From positions 914,374-923,609 of the forward strand of contig CP070773.1 of the NCBI GenBank assembly GCA_020345945.1: 9,236 bases of DNA. Direction: 5' to 3'. The DNA is from Candidatus Bathyarchaeota archaeon (GTDB lineage: Archaea; Thermoproteota; Bathyarchaeia; RBG-16-48-13; GCA-020345945). Below are positions 1 through 5,196 of this stretch, in pieces (the stretch's first letter is position 1; each line of letters starts with the position of its first letter). The notes under the pieces were generated by a model. The model saw only the letters and a list, made by a program, of their open reading frames with translations. It had not been told where the DNA came from and searched no databases. Position numbers and translations under genes: made by a program.

Positions 1-1
1 G

Positions 2-472
2 AAGAAGACTGCAGCACTTATCGAGGCCGCTATGAAATCTGGAGGAATTATTGGCGGTGCAGGTATCCAAGAGGTCGAGAAGCTGGGTTCTTTTGGACTG
101 AAGAGTGGTATGGCATTCCAAATTATCGATGATATTCTAGGGCTTACTGCTAGTGAGGCTATTCTTGGGAAGCCTGTAGGAGACGACCTTCGAGAAGGCA
201 AGAAGACACTTATCATCGTCCATGCGCTTGAGAAAGGAGATGACCTGCAGAGAAAGACAGTTTTAAGTTCTCTTGGCAATGGTAAGGCTTCTGACAACCA
301 AGTACGTGATGCAATCAGAACACTAATAGATATAGGATCGATCGAGTATTCTCGCAATCAGGCCAAGAGACTAGTGGATCTGGCAAAAAAGGAGTTGGAC
401 TCATTCCCTAATTCCGATGATAAACGGATTCTCTTCTCACTTGCCGATTTCTTCATAGCTAGAGGTTTTTAG
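2..472 (+). CDS. idsA: Geranylgeranyl/farnesyl diphosphate synthase, 3' part (5' end outside window)
   Basis: Trans-prenyltransferase of the polyprenyl synthetase family, which condenses isopentenyl diphosphate with allylic diphosphates; in archaea it makes the C20 (or longer) precursor of ether lipids. The reading frame is open from base 2, so the gene begins before the window; the ATG at 32 is internal. The first visible residues (KKTAALIEAAMKSGGIIGGA) match the conserved GKTAxL...GAxxGGA helix region. The second aspartate-rich motif follows as FQIIDDILG, then LGKPVGDDLREGKKTL, the conserved GK-DxxEGKxT segment that binds diphosphate through Mg2+. The third Asp of a strict DDxxD is Gly here. 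The C-terminal LADFFIARGF resembles the family's usual end. The 156 visible residues are roughly the C-terminal half. Chain length specificity cannot be read because the first aspartate motif is outside the window. gltX follows on the same strand after 119 bases. Confidence 0.93.
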   Translation, partial: KKTAALIEAAMKSGGIIGGAGIQEVEKLGSFGLKSGMAFQIIDDILGLTASEAILGKPVGDDLREGKKTLIIVHALEKGDDLQRKTVLSSLGNGKASDNQVRDAIRTLIDIGSIEYSRNQAKRLVDLAKKELDSFPNSDDKRILFSLADFFIARGF

Positions 473-505
473 CCGACTGGATAATGTGTTCTGTTCGCCT
501 CTAAA

Positions 506-515
506 ACGAATTCGT
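506..515. promoter_or_regulatory. Perfect 10-bp palindrome upstream of the gltX TATA-like box
   Basis: ACGAATTCGT is a perfect palindrome ending about 11 bases before the TATA-like element at 527-534. Its position would suit a dimeric regulator site just upstream of a promoter, but a 10-bp palindrome can occur by chance. The rest of the 473-591 spacer holds a pyrimidine-rich run (535-553) and no tRNA or ORF that I can support. Confidence 0.25.
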
Positions 516-526
516 CCCTAGTAAGG

Positions 527-534
527 TTTTATTA
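527..534 (+). promoter_or_regulatory. Candidate archaeal TATA box for gltX
   Basis: TTTTATTA, preceded by the purine-containing GTAAGG that could act as a BRE, lies in the spacer after the prenyl synthase stop. With the usual archaeal spacing of about 25 bases the transcript would begin near 558, giving a leader of roughly 35 bases before the GTG at 592. It is inferred from base pattern only; read-through from the upstream gene is equally possible. Confidence 0.4.
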
Positions 535-579
535 GTCTTCTCTCTCTTCTCTAGGCTTGTCAGATTTAGGCTCTGATTC

Positions 580-587
580 GGTGGATC
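580..587 (+). promoter_or_regulatory. Bulged Shine-Dalgarno GGTGGATC that supports the gltX GTG start
   Basis: GGTGGATC ends four bases before the GTG at 592. It equals the archaeal anti-SD complement GGTGATC with one extra base. An in-frame TGA at 574-576 means that the GTG at 592 is the first usable start. Confidence 0.5.
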
Positions 588-591
588 GACT

Positions 592-2328
592 GTGTGTTCC
601 GAGGTCGCTGATCTAATTCAGAAGTATGCTCTATTGAATGCAGTACGTCACAAAGGTAAAGCTCAAGTACAACCTGTCGTCGGTCGGGTTTTCTCAGAAC
701 ACGAAGAGCTCAGATCCCATGTCGATGAGATCACAGAGCAAGTTCGGAAGATCGTCGAGAAGGTCAACCTACTTTCATCTTCTGAGCAGCGGAAGATCCT
801 TGAAGAGTCTTGGCCAGAGCTTTTAGAAACGGGTAGAGTAGAGCAGGTGGATAAAGGTCTTCCTCCTCTCCCAAATGTCGAGAAATACAATCGTATTGTA
901 ACTCGTTTTTCTCCGAATCCTGATTGTGTTCTCCATCTAGGTTCTGCTAGAGCCGTGATCCTGAGCCACGACTATGCAGAGAAATACGAGGGAAGTTTTC
1001 TTCTTAGATTTGAAGATACCGATCCGAAAGGGAAGTCTCCAATGCTTGAATTCTATGCAGCGATAAGAGAAGACTTGTCTTGGCTGGAGTGTGACCCTGA
1101 TGGAGAGTTCATCCAGAGCAGTAGGCTTCCGATCTACTACGATTTTGCCAGAAAGCTGTTGTCTCTTGGGCATGCTTATATCTGTGAATGTCCTCCCGAA
1201 GATTTTCGAGCTCGGGTAACGGGAGAAGAACCGTGTCCTTGTCGGGGAGGATCAATAGAACTCAACTTGAAAAGATGGGAGAAGATGCTTGACAAGGGCT
1301 ATGTGGAAGGAGAAGCAGTAGTAAGGATCAAGACCGATCTAAATCATCCTAATCCTGCAGTCCGTGATTGGCCAGCTCTTCGGATCATTAATACTGAGAG
1401 ATATCCTCATCCTCTTACAGGAGATGAGTATTATGTCTGGCCACTCTATAATTTCGCTTGTGGCATAGACGATCATCTATTGAAGGTAACCCACATTATT
1501 AGAGGTAAGGAACATTTGACGAATGAAGTCCGTCAACGTTACCTTTACGAGCATTTAGGATGGGAATATCCTGAGGCAATTCATTACGGTAGATTACGAG
1601 TTATCGGCTCTGTCTTGAGTAAATCAAAGATCCTTGCCGGCGTGAATAGCGGGGTTTACGAAGGCTGGGATGATCCCCGATTAGCAACCTTGGTAGCCTT
1701 GAAGAGGCGAGGGATCACTGCTCAAGCAATTCGTCAGATGATCTACGAGGTAGGCCCAAATCCTGTAGATGCTACTTTGAGTTGGAAGACCCTGTATGCC
1801 CATAACCGAAGATTGGTGGATGGCCTTGCCAATCGATACTTCTTCGTCTCTAATCCTCTTGAGATGAACATATCTGGCATACCAAGAAACTACTTAGTTG
1901 AGATTCCTCTCCATCCTGACCACAAGGAGAGAGGAAAGAGGGTTATTGAGGTAATTCCTCAAGGCGGGAGACATAAAATCCATGTCTCAGCATCAGATCT
2001 GAGACACCTAAGAAAAGGTAGAATAGTTAGGCTGATCGGGCTCTTCAATGTGAAGATAGATCGAGTCAACGATACCATTGACGCAGTCTTCATCGATGAA
2101 TCATACGAAGAAGCTAGGAGAATAGGAGTTCAGTTCATACATTGGATTCCTGATAGAGATGGAGTAGAGACTACCGTACTGATGCCTGATAACTCAATCG
2201 TTACAGGGCTTTCCGAGAAGGATGTACGTAACCTGAACCCCCATCAGATAGTCCAGTTTGAGAGATTTGGCTTTGTCTTTGTAGACACTATAGACGAAAC
2301 TCTTGGAGTTCGCTTTGGACATACCTAA
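592..2328 (+). CDS. gltX: Glutamyl-tRNA synthetase, archaeal type (GluRS)
   Basis: Class I aminoacyl-tRNA synthetase that charges tRNA-Glu; in archaea lacking GlnRS it usually also mischarges tRNA-Gln for GatDE. Of 578 residues, about 1-90 form the helical N-terminal extension typical of archaeal GluRS (KGKAQVQPVVGRV near 22-33). The Rossmann catalytic domain carries the HIGH-type motif HLGS at 115-118, FEDTDP at 140-145, and the KMSKS-type LSKSK at 342-346, followed by WDDPR at 359-363. A CxC...CxC set (C198, C200, C215, C217) looks like a zinc site. The C-terminal part, from about 400, is the beta-barrel anticodon-binding domain of the archaeal/GlnRS kind rather than the bacterial alpha-helical one. 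Length is normal. The start is GTG, fixed by an upstream in-frame TGA and a nearby SD-like sequence. It lies downstream of the prenyl synthase gene, a neighbour pair also known in other archaea. Confidence 0.97.
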   Translation: MCSEVADLIQKYALLNAVRHKGKAQVQPVVGRVFSEHEELRSHVDEITEQVRKIVEKVNLLSSSEQRKILEESWPELLETGRVEQVDKGLPPLPNVEKYNRIVTRFSPNPDCVLHLGSARAVILSHDYAEKYEGSFLLRFEDTDPKGKSPMLEFYAAIREDLSWLECDPDGEFIQSSRLPIYYDFARKLLSLGHAYICECPPEDFRARVTGEEPCPCRGGSIELNLKRWEKMLDKGYVEGEAVVRIKTDLNHPNPAVRDWPALRIINTERYPHPLTGDEYYVWPLYNFACGIDDHLLKVTHIIRGKEHLTNEVRQRYLYEHLGWEYPEAIHYGRLRVIGSVLSKSKILAGVNSGVYEGWDDPRLATLVALKRRGITAQAIRQMIYEVGPNPVDATLSWKTLYAHNRRLVDGLANRYFFVSNPLEMNISGIPRNYLVEIPLHPDHKERGKRVIEVIPQGGRHKIHVSASDLRHLRKGRIVRLIGLFNVKIDRVNDTIDAVFIDESYEEARRIGVQFIHWIPDRDGVETTVLMPDNSIVTGLSEKDVRNLNPHQIVQFERFGFVFVDTIDETLGVRFGHT

Positions 2329-2358
2329 CCTAAGAATGGACAATTCGTTCTATCTGGT

Positions 2359-2390
2359 ACCTAACACGTATTGCTGAGAAACTGTTAGGT
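2359..2390 (+). other. Hairpin downstream of gltX (possible 3' end structure)
   Basis: ACCTAACA (2359-2366) pairs perfectly with TGTTAGGT (2383-2390) around a 16-base loop; flanking GT (2357-2358) and AC (2393-2394) could extend the stem past a two-base bulge. It starts about 30 bases after the gltX stop. It is not followed directly by a T-run, so it is not a classical intrinsic terminator; a 3' UTR stabiliser or processing structure is possible. I could not match it to a tRNA, C/D or H/ACA RNA. Confidence 0.4.
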
Positions 2391-2391
2391 G

Positions 2392-2441
2392 TACATCTTG
2401 GAATCTCTTGGCATAAACTGGTATCTCTTGGACATTTCTGA
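2392..2441 (+). repeat. Degenerate 10-bp tandem repeat, phased to one helical turn
   Basis: Five consecutive decamers end in YTGG or YTGA with no slip in spacing: tacatcttgg, aatctcttgg, cataaactgg, tatctcttgg, acatttctga. The core TCTTGG occurs at 2396, 2406 and 2426. The run lies between the gltX hairpin and the L7Ae promoter, in a stretch (2329-2573) that has no gene I can support. A binding array on one DNA face or a decayed slippage repeat would both look like this. Confidence 0.45.
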
Positions 2442-2450
2442 GGCTCATAC

Positions 2451-2455
2451 TTTTT
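2451..2455 (+). terminator. T5 run, candidate archaeal terminator for gltX
   Basis: TTTTT followed by CTCTG lies about 120 bases after the gltX stop and about 50 bases before the L7Ae promoter. Archaeal RNA polymerase can terminate at short T-runs without a hairpin. A single T5 is weak evidence. Confidence 0.3.
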
Positions 2456-2495
2456 CTCTGTAGGAAGACTATGAAATCTCCTTATCGACGACAGA

Positions 2496-2512
2496 GAAAG
2501 CTTCTTAAATAT
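2496..2512 (+). promoter_or_regulatory. Archaeal BRE/TATA promoter of the L7Ae-S28e-L24e-ndk operon
   Basis: GAAAG (2496-2500), a purine-rich BRE-like element, is followed by CTTCTTAAATAT with the TATA-like core CTTAAATA at 2504-2511. Transcription would start near 2535, giving a leader of about 40 bases before the L7Ae ATG at 2574. This is the best TATA match in the 245-base gap after gltX. Confidence 0.55.
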
Positions 2513-2542
2513 GAATTATCCTCATAGGGTGAGCCGATTCAT

Positions 2543-2560
2543 ATTCTGGAGCTTCCGAAT
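2543..2560 (+). promoter_or_regulatory. Small hairpin in the L7Ae leader abutting the Shine-Dalgarno
   Basis: ATTC (2543-2546) pairs with GAAT (2557-2560) and GGA (2548-2550) with TCC (2554-2556), leaving a bulged T and the loop GCT. The Shine-Dalgarno GAGGT (2561-2565) follows immediately, eight bases before the ATG. The position suits translational control, and L7Ae of Sulfolobus is known to repress its own mRNA through a leader k-turn. I cannot identify a canonical k-turn (tandem G-A pairs) here, so this is only a candidate. Confidence 0.3.
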
Positions 2561-2573
2561 GAGGTAGAGATCG

Positions 2574-2945
2574 ATGTCCAAATCCTTCTACATAAAATTC
2601 GATGTACCGAAGGGGCTCTCAGATGCTGCCTACGAGGCGGTTCAGATAGCCAGAGATACTGGGCGCATCAGAAGAGGAACGAACGAGACCACTAAGTCCA
2701 TTGAGAGAGGTATTGCAAAACTAGTCCTAATTGCTGAGGATGTAGAACCCCCAGAAATTGTGGCCCACCTACCTTTGCTTTGTGAGGAAAGAAATGTCTC
2801 ATACATATTCGTCCCTAGCAAGGCTCAATTAGGACTGTCTATTGGTATTGAGGTATCTTCTGCCGCAGCTTCCATTGTAGAACCAGGAAATTCGATCGAC
2901 CTAGTTGAAGACCTTGCCAAAAAGGTTGGAGAACTGAAGAAATAA
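2574..2945 (+). CDS. rpl7ae: Ribosomal protein L7Ae (eL8), k-turn RNA-binding protein
   Basis: Protein of the large ribosomal subunit that also serves as the k-turn-binding core of archaeal box C/D and H/ACA guide RNPs and of RNase P. At 123 residues it has the usual archaeal length. The RNA-binding loop is seen as [14 protein letters not shown] (about 33-46), with the GTNE(T)TK signature that contacts the sheared G-A pairs, followed by [24 protein letters not shown] and the [11 protein letters not shown] segment, all diagnostic of archaeal L7Ae. The ATG is preceded at eight bases by GAGGT. It heads the operon with S28e, L24e and ndk, a very common archaeal order, and has a recognisable promoter upstream. 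Confidence 0.97.
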   Translation: MSKSFYIKFDVPKGLSDAAYEAVQIARDTGRIRRGTNETTKSIERGIAKLVLIAEDVEPPEIVAHLPLLCEERNVSYIFVPSKAQLGLSIGIEVSSAAASIVEPGNSIDLVEDLAKKVGELKK

Positions 2946-2954
2946 TCGTTCGCA

Positions 2955-2962
2955 GGTTGATC
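2955..2962 (+). promoter_or_regulatory. Bulged Shine-Dalgarno GGTTGATC before the S28e TTG start
   Basis: GGTTGATC ends four bases before the TTG at 2967, the same form and spacing as before gltX. The in-frame TGA at 2958-2960 lies inside it, so translation cannot begin further upstream. Confidence 0.45.
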
Positions 2963-2966
2963 TATT

Positions 2967-3188
2967 TTGAGTTCACGTTCGAGAGAAGATGAATCTCCCT
3001 CACCTGCTGAGGTGATTCAGCTCGTAGGTCGAACGGGAGTAACCGGTGCAGTCATGCAGGTTCGTGTCCGCATACTTGAAGGAGGAGATAAAGGTAGAAT
3101 CTTAAGTAGAAATGTCAAAGGACCTGTTCGAATAGGTGATATCCTCATGCTTCGAGAGACCGAACGTGAGGCTAGACGGATCAAATAG
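2967..3188 (+). CDS. rps28e: Small-subunit ribosomal protein S28e (eS28)
   Basis: Small OB-fold (S1-like) ribosomal protein of the 30S head near the mRNA exit side. The 73 residues include the conserved core: [26 protein letters not shown], then [27 protein letters not shown], ending RRIK, which closely fits archaeal and eukaryotic eS28. The first roughly 13 residues ([13 protein letters not shown]) are a polar extension. The start is TTG: an in-frame TGA ends only six bases upstream and no ATG occurs before the conserved core. It sits 21 bases after L7Ae and 18 bases before L24e in the same presumed operon. Confidence 0.96.
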   Translation: MSSRSREDESPSPAEVIQLVGRTGVTGAVMQVRVRILEGGDKGRILSRNVKGPVRIGDILMLRETEREARRIK

Positions 3189-3206
3189 GGTTTTGAGGGA
3201 TTCTTT

Positions 3207-3401
3207 ATGCCAAGATCACATAGATGTTCCTTTTGTGGTGAAGACTTTCCTTCAGGTATAGGGATAATGTATGTGAAAGTTGATGGTACGATCTACTGGT
3301 TCTGTTCCAGCAAGTGTAGGAAGAATATGCTGAAACTTGGAAGGGATCCCCGTAAGTTAAAGTGGACACGACACTATGGAAGGGAGGAGCGAAGGATCTG
3401 A
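3207..3401 (+). CDS. rpl24e: Large-subunit ribosomal protein L24e (eL24)
   Basis: Zinc-ribbon protein of the 50S subunit located near the subunit interface. The 64 residues show CSFCGEDF at C7/C10 and CSSKC at C33/C37, forming the C4 zinc site, with FPSGIGIMYVKVDGTIYWFCS and KNMLKLGRDPRKLKWT typical of archaeal L24e. This is the short archaeal form, ending soon after the RDPRKLKWT motif, whereas eukaryotic eL24 has a long C-terminal extension. The ATG has GAGGGA about eight bases upstream. Its TGA stop at 3399-3401 overlaps the probable CTG start of ndk in the tetranucleotide CTGA, which suggests coupled translation. Confidence 0.97.
   Translation: MPRSHRCSFCGEDFPSGIGIMYVKVDGTIYWFCSSKCRKNMLKLGRDPRKLKWTRHYGREERRI
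3382..3387 (+). promoter_or_regulatory. Strong Shine-Dalgarno GGGAGG that decides the ndk start
   Basis: GGGAGG lies inside the 3' end of L24e, ten bases before the CTG at 3398. No comparable SD precedes the in-frame GTG at 3362. The next in-frame ATG, at 3419, would delete the first strand of NDK including RTFIM. Confidence 0.6.
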
Positions 3402-3850
3402 GTGAACGGACATTCATCATGTTGAAACCAGAGACCTTGATGAGATCATTGATAGGTGATGTAATCTCAAGAATTGAGAGAAAAGGCTTGAATATTATTG
3501 GCTTAAAATTGGTGTCGCTATCTCGTGAAGATGCGAGTAAACTGTATGAGATGCACCAAGGTAGACCCTTCTATGGTCCTCTGATCGATCATGTAACCTC
3601 AGGTCCAGTTATAGTGATGGTAGTCGAGGGACCAAATGCCGTGGTAATAGTCAGAGGTGTTGTTGGAGCTACAAATCCGCTGGAGGCTCAACCTGGCACG
3701 ATTCGTGGTGATTTTGCGTTAATTACTCGGAAGAATATTATTCATGCAGCTGACAGTATGGAGAACGCCAGGAAGGAGATGAGTATCTTCTTCTCGGAGG
3801 ATGAACTCGTTGAATACGAGAAACCAACCGAGAAGGAATTTCTACTCTAA
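3398..3850 (+). CDS. ndk: Nucleoside diphosphate kinase, probable CTG start
   Basis: Transfers the gamma-phosphate between nucleoside triphosphates and diphosphates through a phosphohistidine, balancing NTP and dNTP pools in the cytosol. With the CTG start the protein is 150 residues and begins MSERTFIMLKPE, as NDKs normally do. K10 is the conserved early lysine, and H116 in NIIHAADS is the phospho-accepting histidine. GxPFxGPLxxHxTSGP and EAQPGTIRGDF are further family motifs. The frame is open further upstream and a GTG at 3362 could add 12 residues unlike the family, so the CTG that overlaps the L24e stop and follows GGGAGG is preferred. The tail EKPTEKEFLL is normal for archaea. It ends the L7Ae operon; in several archaea aIF5B comes next, but here S24e does. 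Confidence 0.93.
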   Translation: MSERTFIMLKPETLMRSLIGDVISRIERKGLNIIGLKLVSLSREDASKLYEMHQGRPFYGPLIDHVTSGPVIVMVVEGPNAVVIVRGVVGATNPLEAQPGTIRGDFALITRKNIIHAADSMENARKEMSIFFSEDELVEYEKPTEKEFLL

Positions 3851-3910
3851 TTTGAGATGGAAGGTAATCATATTTGATACTAATAACAAGATGGAGTTTG
3901 ATGAATCTCG

Positions 3911-4291
3911 ATGAACCTTAAGATCATCTCTGAGACAGAAAATGTATTGTTGGGTCGTAGAGAAATAACTTTCTCGGTTTCGCATACGTCTGCTGGGACT
4001 CCGAGTCGAATAGAGTTTAGGCGTCAGATCGCAGCTCAGCTTGGTGCTGATTTGGAGTGTGTTTATGTCATTGAAATGATCTCTAGAACCGGAATGGACT
4101 CAACAATGGGGCAGCTACGAGTATATGACTCCCCACAGAGAGCTAAACTAGTAGAACGGGATTATATTCTGAAAAGAAATACTCCGTCAGAGGAGTCGGC
4201 TAAGGCAGAGTCAGAGGAGTCGGCTAAGGCAGAGTCAGAGGAGTCGGCTAAGGCAGAGTCAGAGGAGTCGGCTAAGGCAGAGTCAGCGTAG
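3911..4291 (+). CDS. rps24e: Small-subunit ribosomal protein S24e (eS24) with acidic 8-residue repeat tail
   Basis: Ribosomal protein of the 30S body. Residues 1-90 form the conserved RRM-like core: MNLKIISETENVLLGRREITF, the HTSAGTPSRIEFRRQIAAQLG helix segment, and the GQLRVYDSPQRAKLVERDYILKRN end. Residues 93-124 are four exact copies of SEESAKAE followed by SA, encoded by four identical 24-bp repeats; this is outside the family core and net negative. The ATG is constrained by an in-frame TGA at 3902-3904; the nearest purine-rich SD candidate (GGAG at 3893-3896) is rather far. The gene follows ndk after 60 bases and is paired with S27ae, as in most archaea, but the dephospho-CoA kinase gene that usually precedes the pair here faces it on the other strand. 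Confidence 0.95.
   Translation: MNLKIISETENVLLGRREITFSVSHTSAGTPSRIEFRRQIAAQLGADLECVYVIEMISRTGMDSTMGQLRVYDSPQRAKLVERDYILKRNTPSEESAKAESEESAKAESEESAKAESEESAKAESA
4187..4286 (+). repeat. 24-bp perfect tandem repeat, four copies plus TCAG, inside S24e
   Basis: Copies span 4187-4210, 4211-4234, 4235-4258 and 4259-4282, with no mismatch that I can find, followed by a partial unit (4283-4286). The unit is in frame and encodes SEESAKAE. Perfect identity at synonymous positions points to recent slippage or unequal recombination, with likely copy-number variation between strains. Confidence 0.97.
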
Positions 4292-4307
4292 TGTGGTGAA
4301 GTCATTC

Positions 4308-4484
4308 ATGACAGAGGAACCAAAGAAAAAGAAAGAGATACCTCCTCGATACTTGGTTGAGGATGGGAAACTTGTCCGACGACTTAAGGAATGCCCGAGA
4401 TGTGGCACTTCGATGGCGGCTCATTCTAACCGTTTTGCGTGTGGAAAGTGTGGCTACACAGAATTCTTGAAAGAGACCAGCTAG
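4308..4484 (+). CDS. rps27ae: Small-subunit ribosomal protein S27ae (eS31)
   Basis: Zinc-ribbon ribosomal protein of the 30S head; its eukaryotic homologue is made as a ubiquitin fusion, while archaea encode the zinc domain alone. With the ATG at 4308 it has 58 residues: a lysine-rich start (TEEPKKKKEIPPRY), VEDGKLVRRLKECPRCG, and CGKCGYTEFLK, giving two CxxC pairs that bind zinc. In-frame GTGs at 4293 and 4296 would add a few residues, but GGTGA at 4295-4299 is a good SD eight bases before the ATG and overlaps those GTGs, so ATG is preferred. The gene follows S24e by 16 bases. Its TAG stop lies within CTAG shared with the converging dephospho-CoA kinase gene. Confidence 0.94.
   Translation: MTEEPKKKKEIPPRYLVEDGKLVRRLKECPRCGTSMAAHSNRFACGKCGYTEFLKETS
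4320..4340 (-). terminator. Possible T-rich terminator for the minus-strand block, antisense to S27ae
   Basis: The lysine-rich start of S27ae is A-rich on +, so the minus strand reads as a T-rich run containing T5 (4330-4326) and two T3 runs. This is the first strong T-run met by transcripts leaving the dephospho-CoA kinase stop at 4481, about 150 bases on. Archaeal polymerase can stop at such tracts; it is inference only. Confidence 0.3.
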
Positions 4485-4999
4485 TCTTCTTCCATTCTAT
4501 CTATGATTCGACTGATCTCGATCTTTTTCTTCTCAGTTACCTCTACGACTACAAGACCTTTCTTCGGTTGACCATAAAGGACCAATGATCCGATTGGCGA
4601 AGAAAGAATGGCTGGCAAGGCAAGAAGGTCTTCTTCTCCATGGATCACCAGCTTTGTTCTCTTCTCCGACTGTATTGCTTTTTCGACCGCTCTCCATGCT
4701 TCCTCAGTTATCATGCCTGCTGGATTTGTAACATGGATCGTCTTTTCTAGTTCTAAATTGACGGGGCTTATAGGTCGTCTCATAATTCTATTGTCGATAA
4801 TGTATATATCGGCGATTAATCCGTCTTTTAAGATTCTTTTTGCTGTGTAGTCGCCAACAATGATTGTCTTTCCAAGGTTCTGCTCTTCCAGAATCTTCCT
4901 TAGATGTTTGGTGGTTGTCTTGTCCTTCTCAACTAGGAGTAAACCTATAGGTCTCTTTAATTCTGTTCTAAGTTCTTCCGTCAGCCTTTTCGTCGGCAA
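4481..4999 (-). CDS. GTP-dependent dephospho-CoA kinase (DUF359 family)
   Basis: Archaeal enzyme performing the last step of CoA synthesis, phosphorylating the 3'-hydroxyl of dephospho-CoA with GTP; the family was characterised in Thermococcus and is unrelated to bacterial CoaE. The 172 residues match its pattern: LTEELRTELKRPIGLLL at the start, VGDYTA (48-53, a variant of VGDVTT), DIYIIDNRIMRRP, TNPAGMITEEAW (91-102), GEEDLLALPAI (121-131, with the acidic pair needed by the family) and LVLYGQPKKGLVVVEV. The start is TTG: an in-frame TAG lies 12 bases upstream and the first ATG is near residue 73. It begins two bases after the spt4 stop, so the two are cotranscribed and probably translationally coupled. 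S24e usually follows this gene; here it lies opposite. Confidence 0.9.
   Translation of the reverse strand: MPTKRLTEELRTELKRPIGLLLVEKDKTTTKHLRKILEEQNLGKTIIVGDYTAKRILKDGLIADIYIIDNRIMRRPISPVNLELEKTIHVTNPAGMITEEAWRAVEKAIQSEKRTKLVIHGEEDLLALPAILSSPIGSLVLYGQPKKGLVVVEVTEKKKIEISRIIDRMEED
4521..4534 (+). terminator. Possible T-rich terminator for S24e-S27ae, inside the opposing gene
   Basis: ATCTTTTTCTTCTC on + contains T5 and follows the S27ae stop by about 40 bases; TCTTCTTCC at 4485-4493 is a weaker tract. On the minus strand the same bases encode the lysine-rich TEKKKIEI of the kinase. It is a candidate only, based on the T-run rule for archaeal termination. Confidence 0.35.
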
Positions 5000-5001
5000 C
5001 T

Positions 5002-5196
5002 TTATCGAACTCTAATCGCGTATCGTCCAGGCTTATTCACGTCCATCTTTTGTGCGATTAGAGATCTCTCTGGATTAAGAACAATTGCTATTCCTGTCCA
5101 ATCGTCAGAAAGATTCGTTGACTTGCAGTTTGGGCAGATGTGTCCAGATGAGATCAAATGGCAGCTTCTACAAGCTTTCTCTGGCATGCAACTCAT
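5002..5196 (-). CDS. spt4: Transcription elongation factor Spt4 (RpoE2/RpoE'')
   Basis: Small zinc protein that binds the NGN domain of Spt5; the pair closes the RNA polymerase clamp and raises processivity. The 64 residues carry CRSC (C9, C12) and CPNC (C21, C24), the C4 zinc site, followed by SDDWTGIAIVLNPERSLIAQKMDVNKPGRYAIRVR, which fits archaeal Spt4 end to end. The ATG at 5196 overlaps the rpoE1 stop as ATGA, implying coupling; an in-frame ATG three codons later (MPEKACRSC) would give the more typical N-terminus and cannot be excluded. The rpoE1-spt4 pair is nearly universal in archaea. Spt5 itself is not in this window. Confidence 0.95.
   Translation of the reverse strand: MSCMPEKACRSCHLISSGHICPNCKSTNLSDDWTGIAIVLNPERSLIAQKMDVNKPGRYAIRVR

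Noticed and set aside
124..140. Second aspartate motif of the prenyl synthase reads DDILG instead of DDxxD, suggesting an inactive enzyme
   Set aside because: From memory, archaeal GGPP synthases often have DDILG at this position, and the following GK-DDLREGKKT segment is intact, so loss of function is not supported.
937..1173. Minus-strand open frame inside gltX
   Set aside because: It lies antisense to the conserved GluRS catalytic domain; the product has no family resemblance.
2329..2500. Possible C/D box sRNA or other small RNA between gltX and L7Ae, from CTGA at 2374 and 2438
   Set aside because: No RTGATGA C box is placed to pair with either CTGA, and no closing terminal stem is visible. 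Only the hairpin, the phased repeat and the T-run are reported.
3869..3876. TATA-like CATATTTG before S24e
   Set aside because: The match is weak and the implied start would leave almost no leader; S24e could be read through from ndk, as no terminator is seen in 3851-3910.
4293..4298. GTG codons at 4293 or 4296 as the S27ae start
   Set aside because: The bases form the GGTGA Shine-Dalgarno for the ATG at 4308, and no SD precedes the GTGs.
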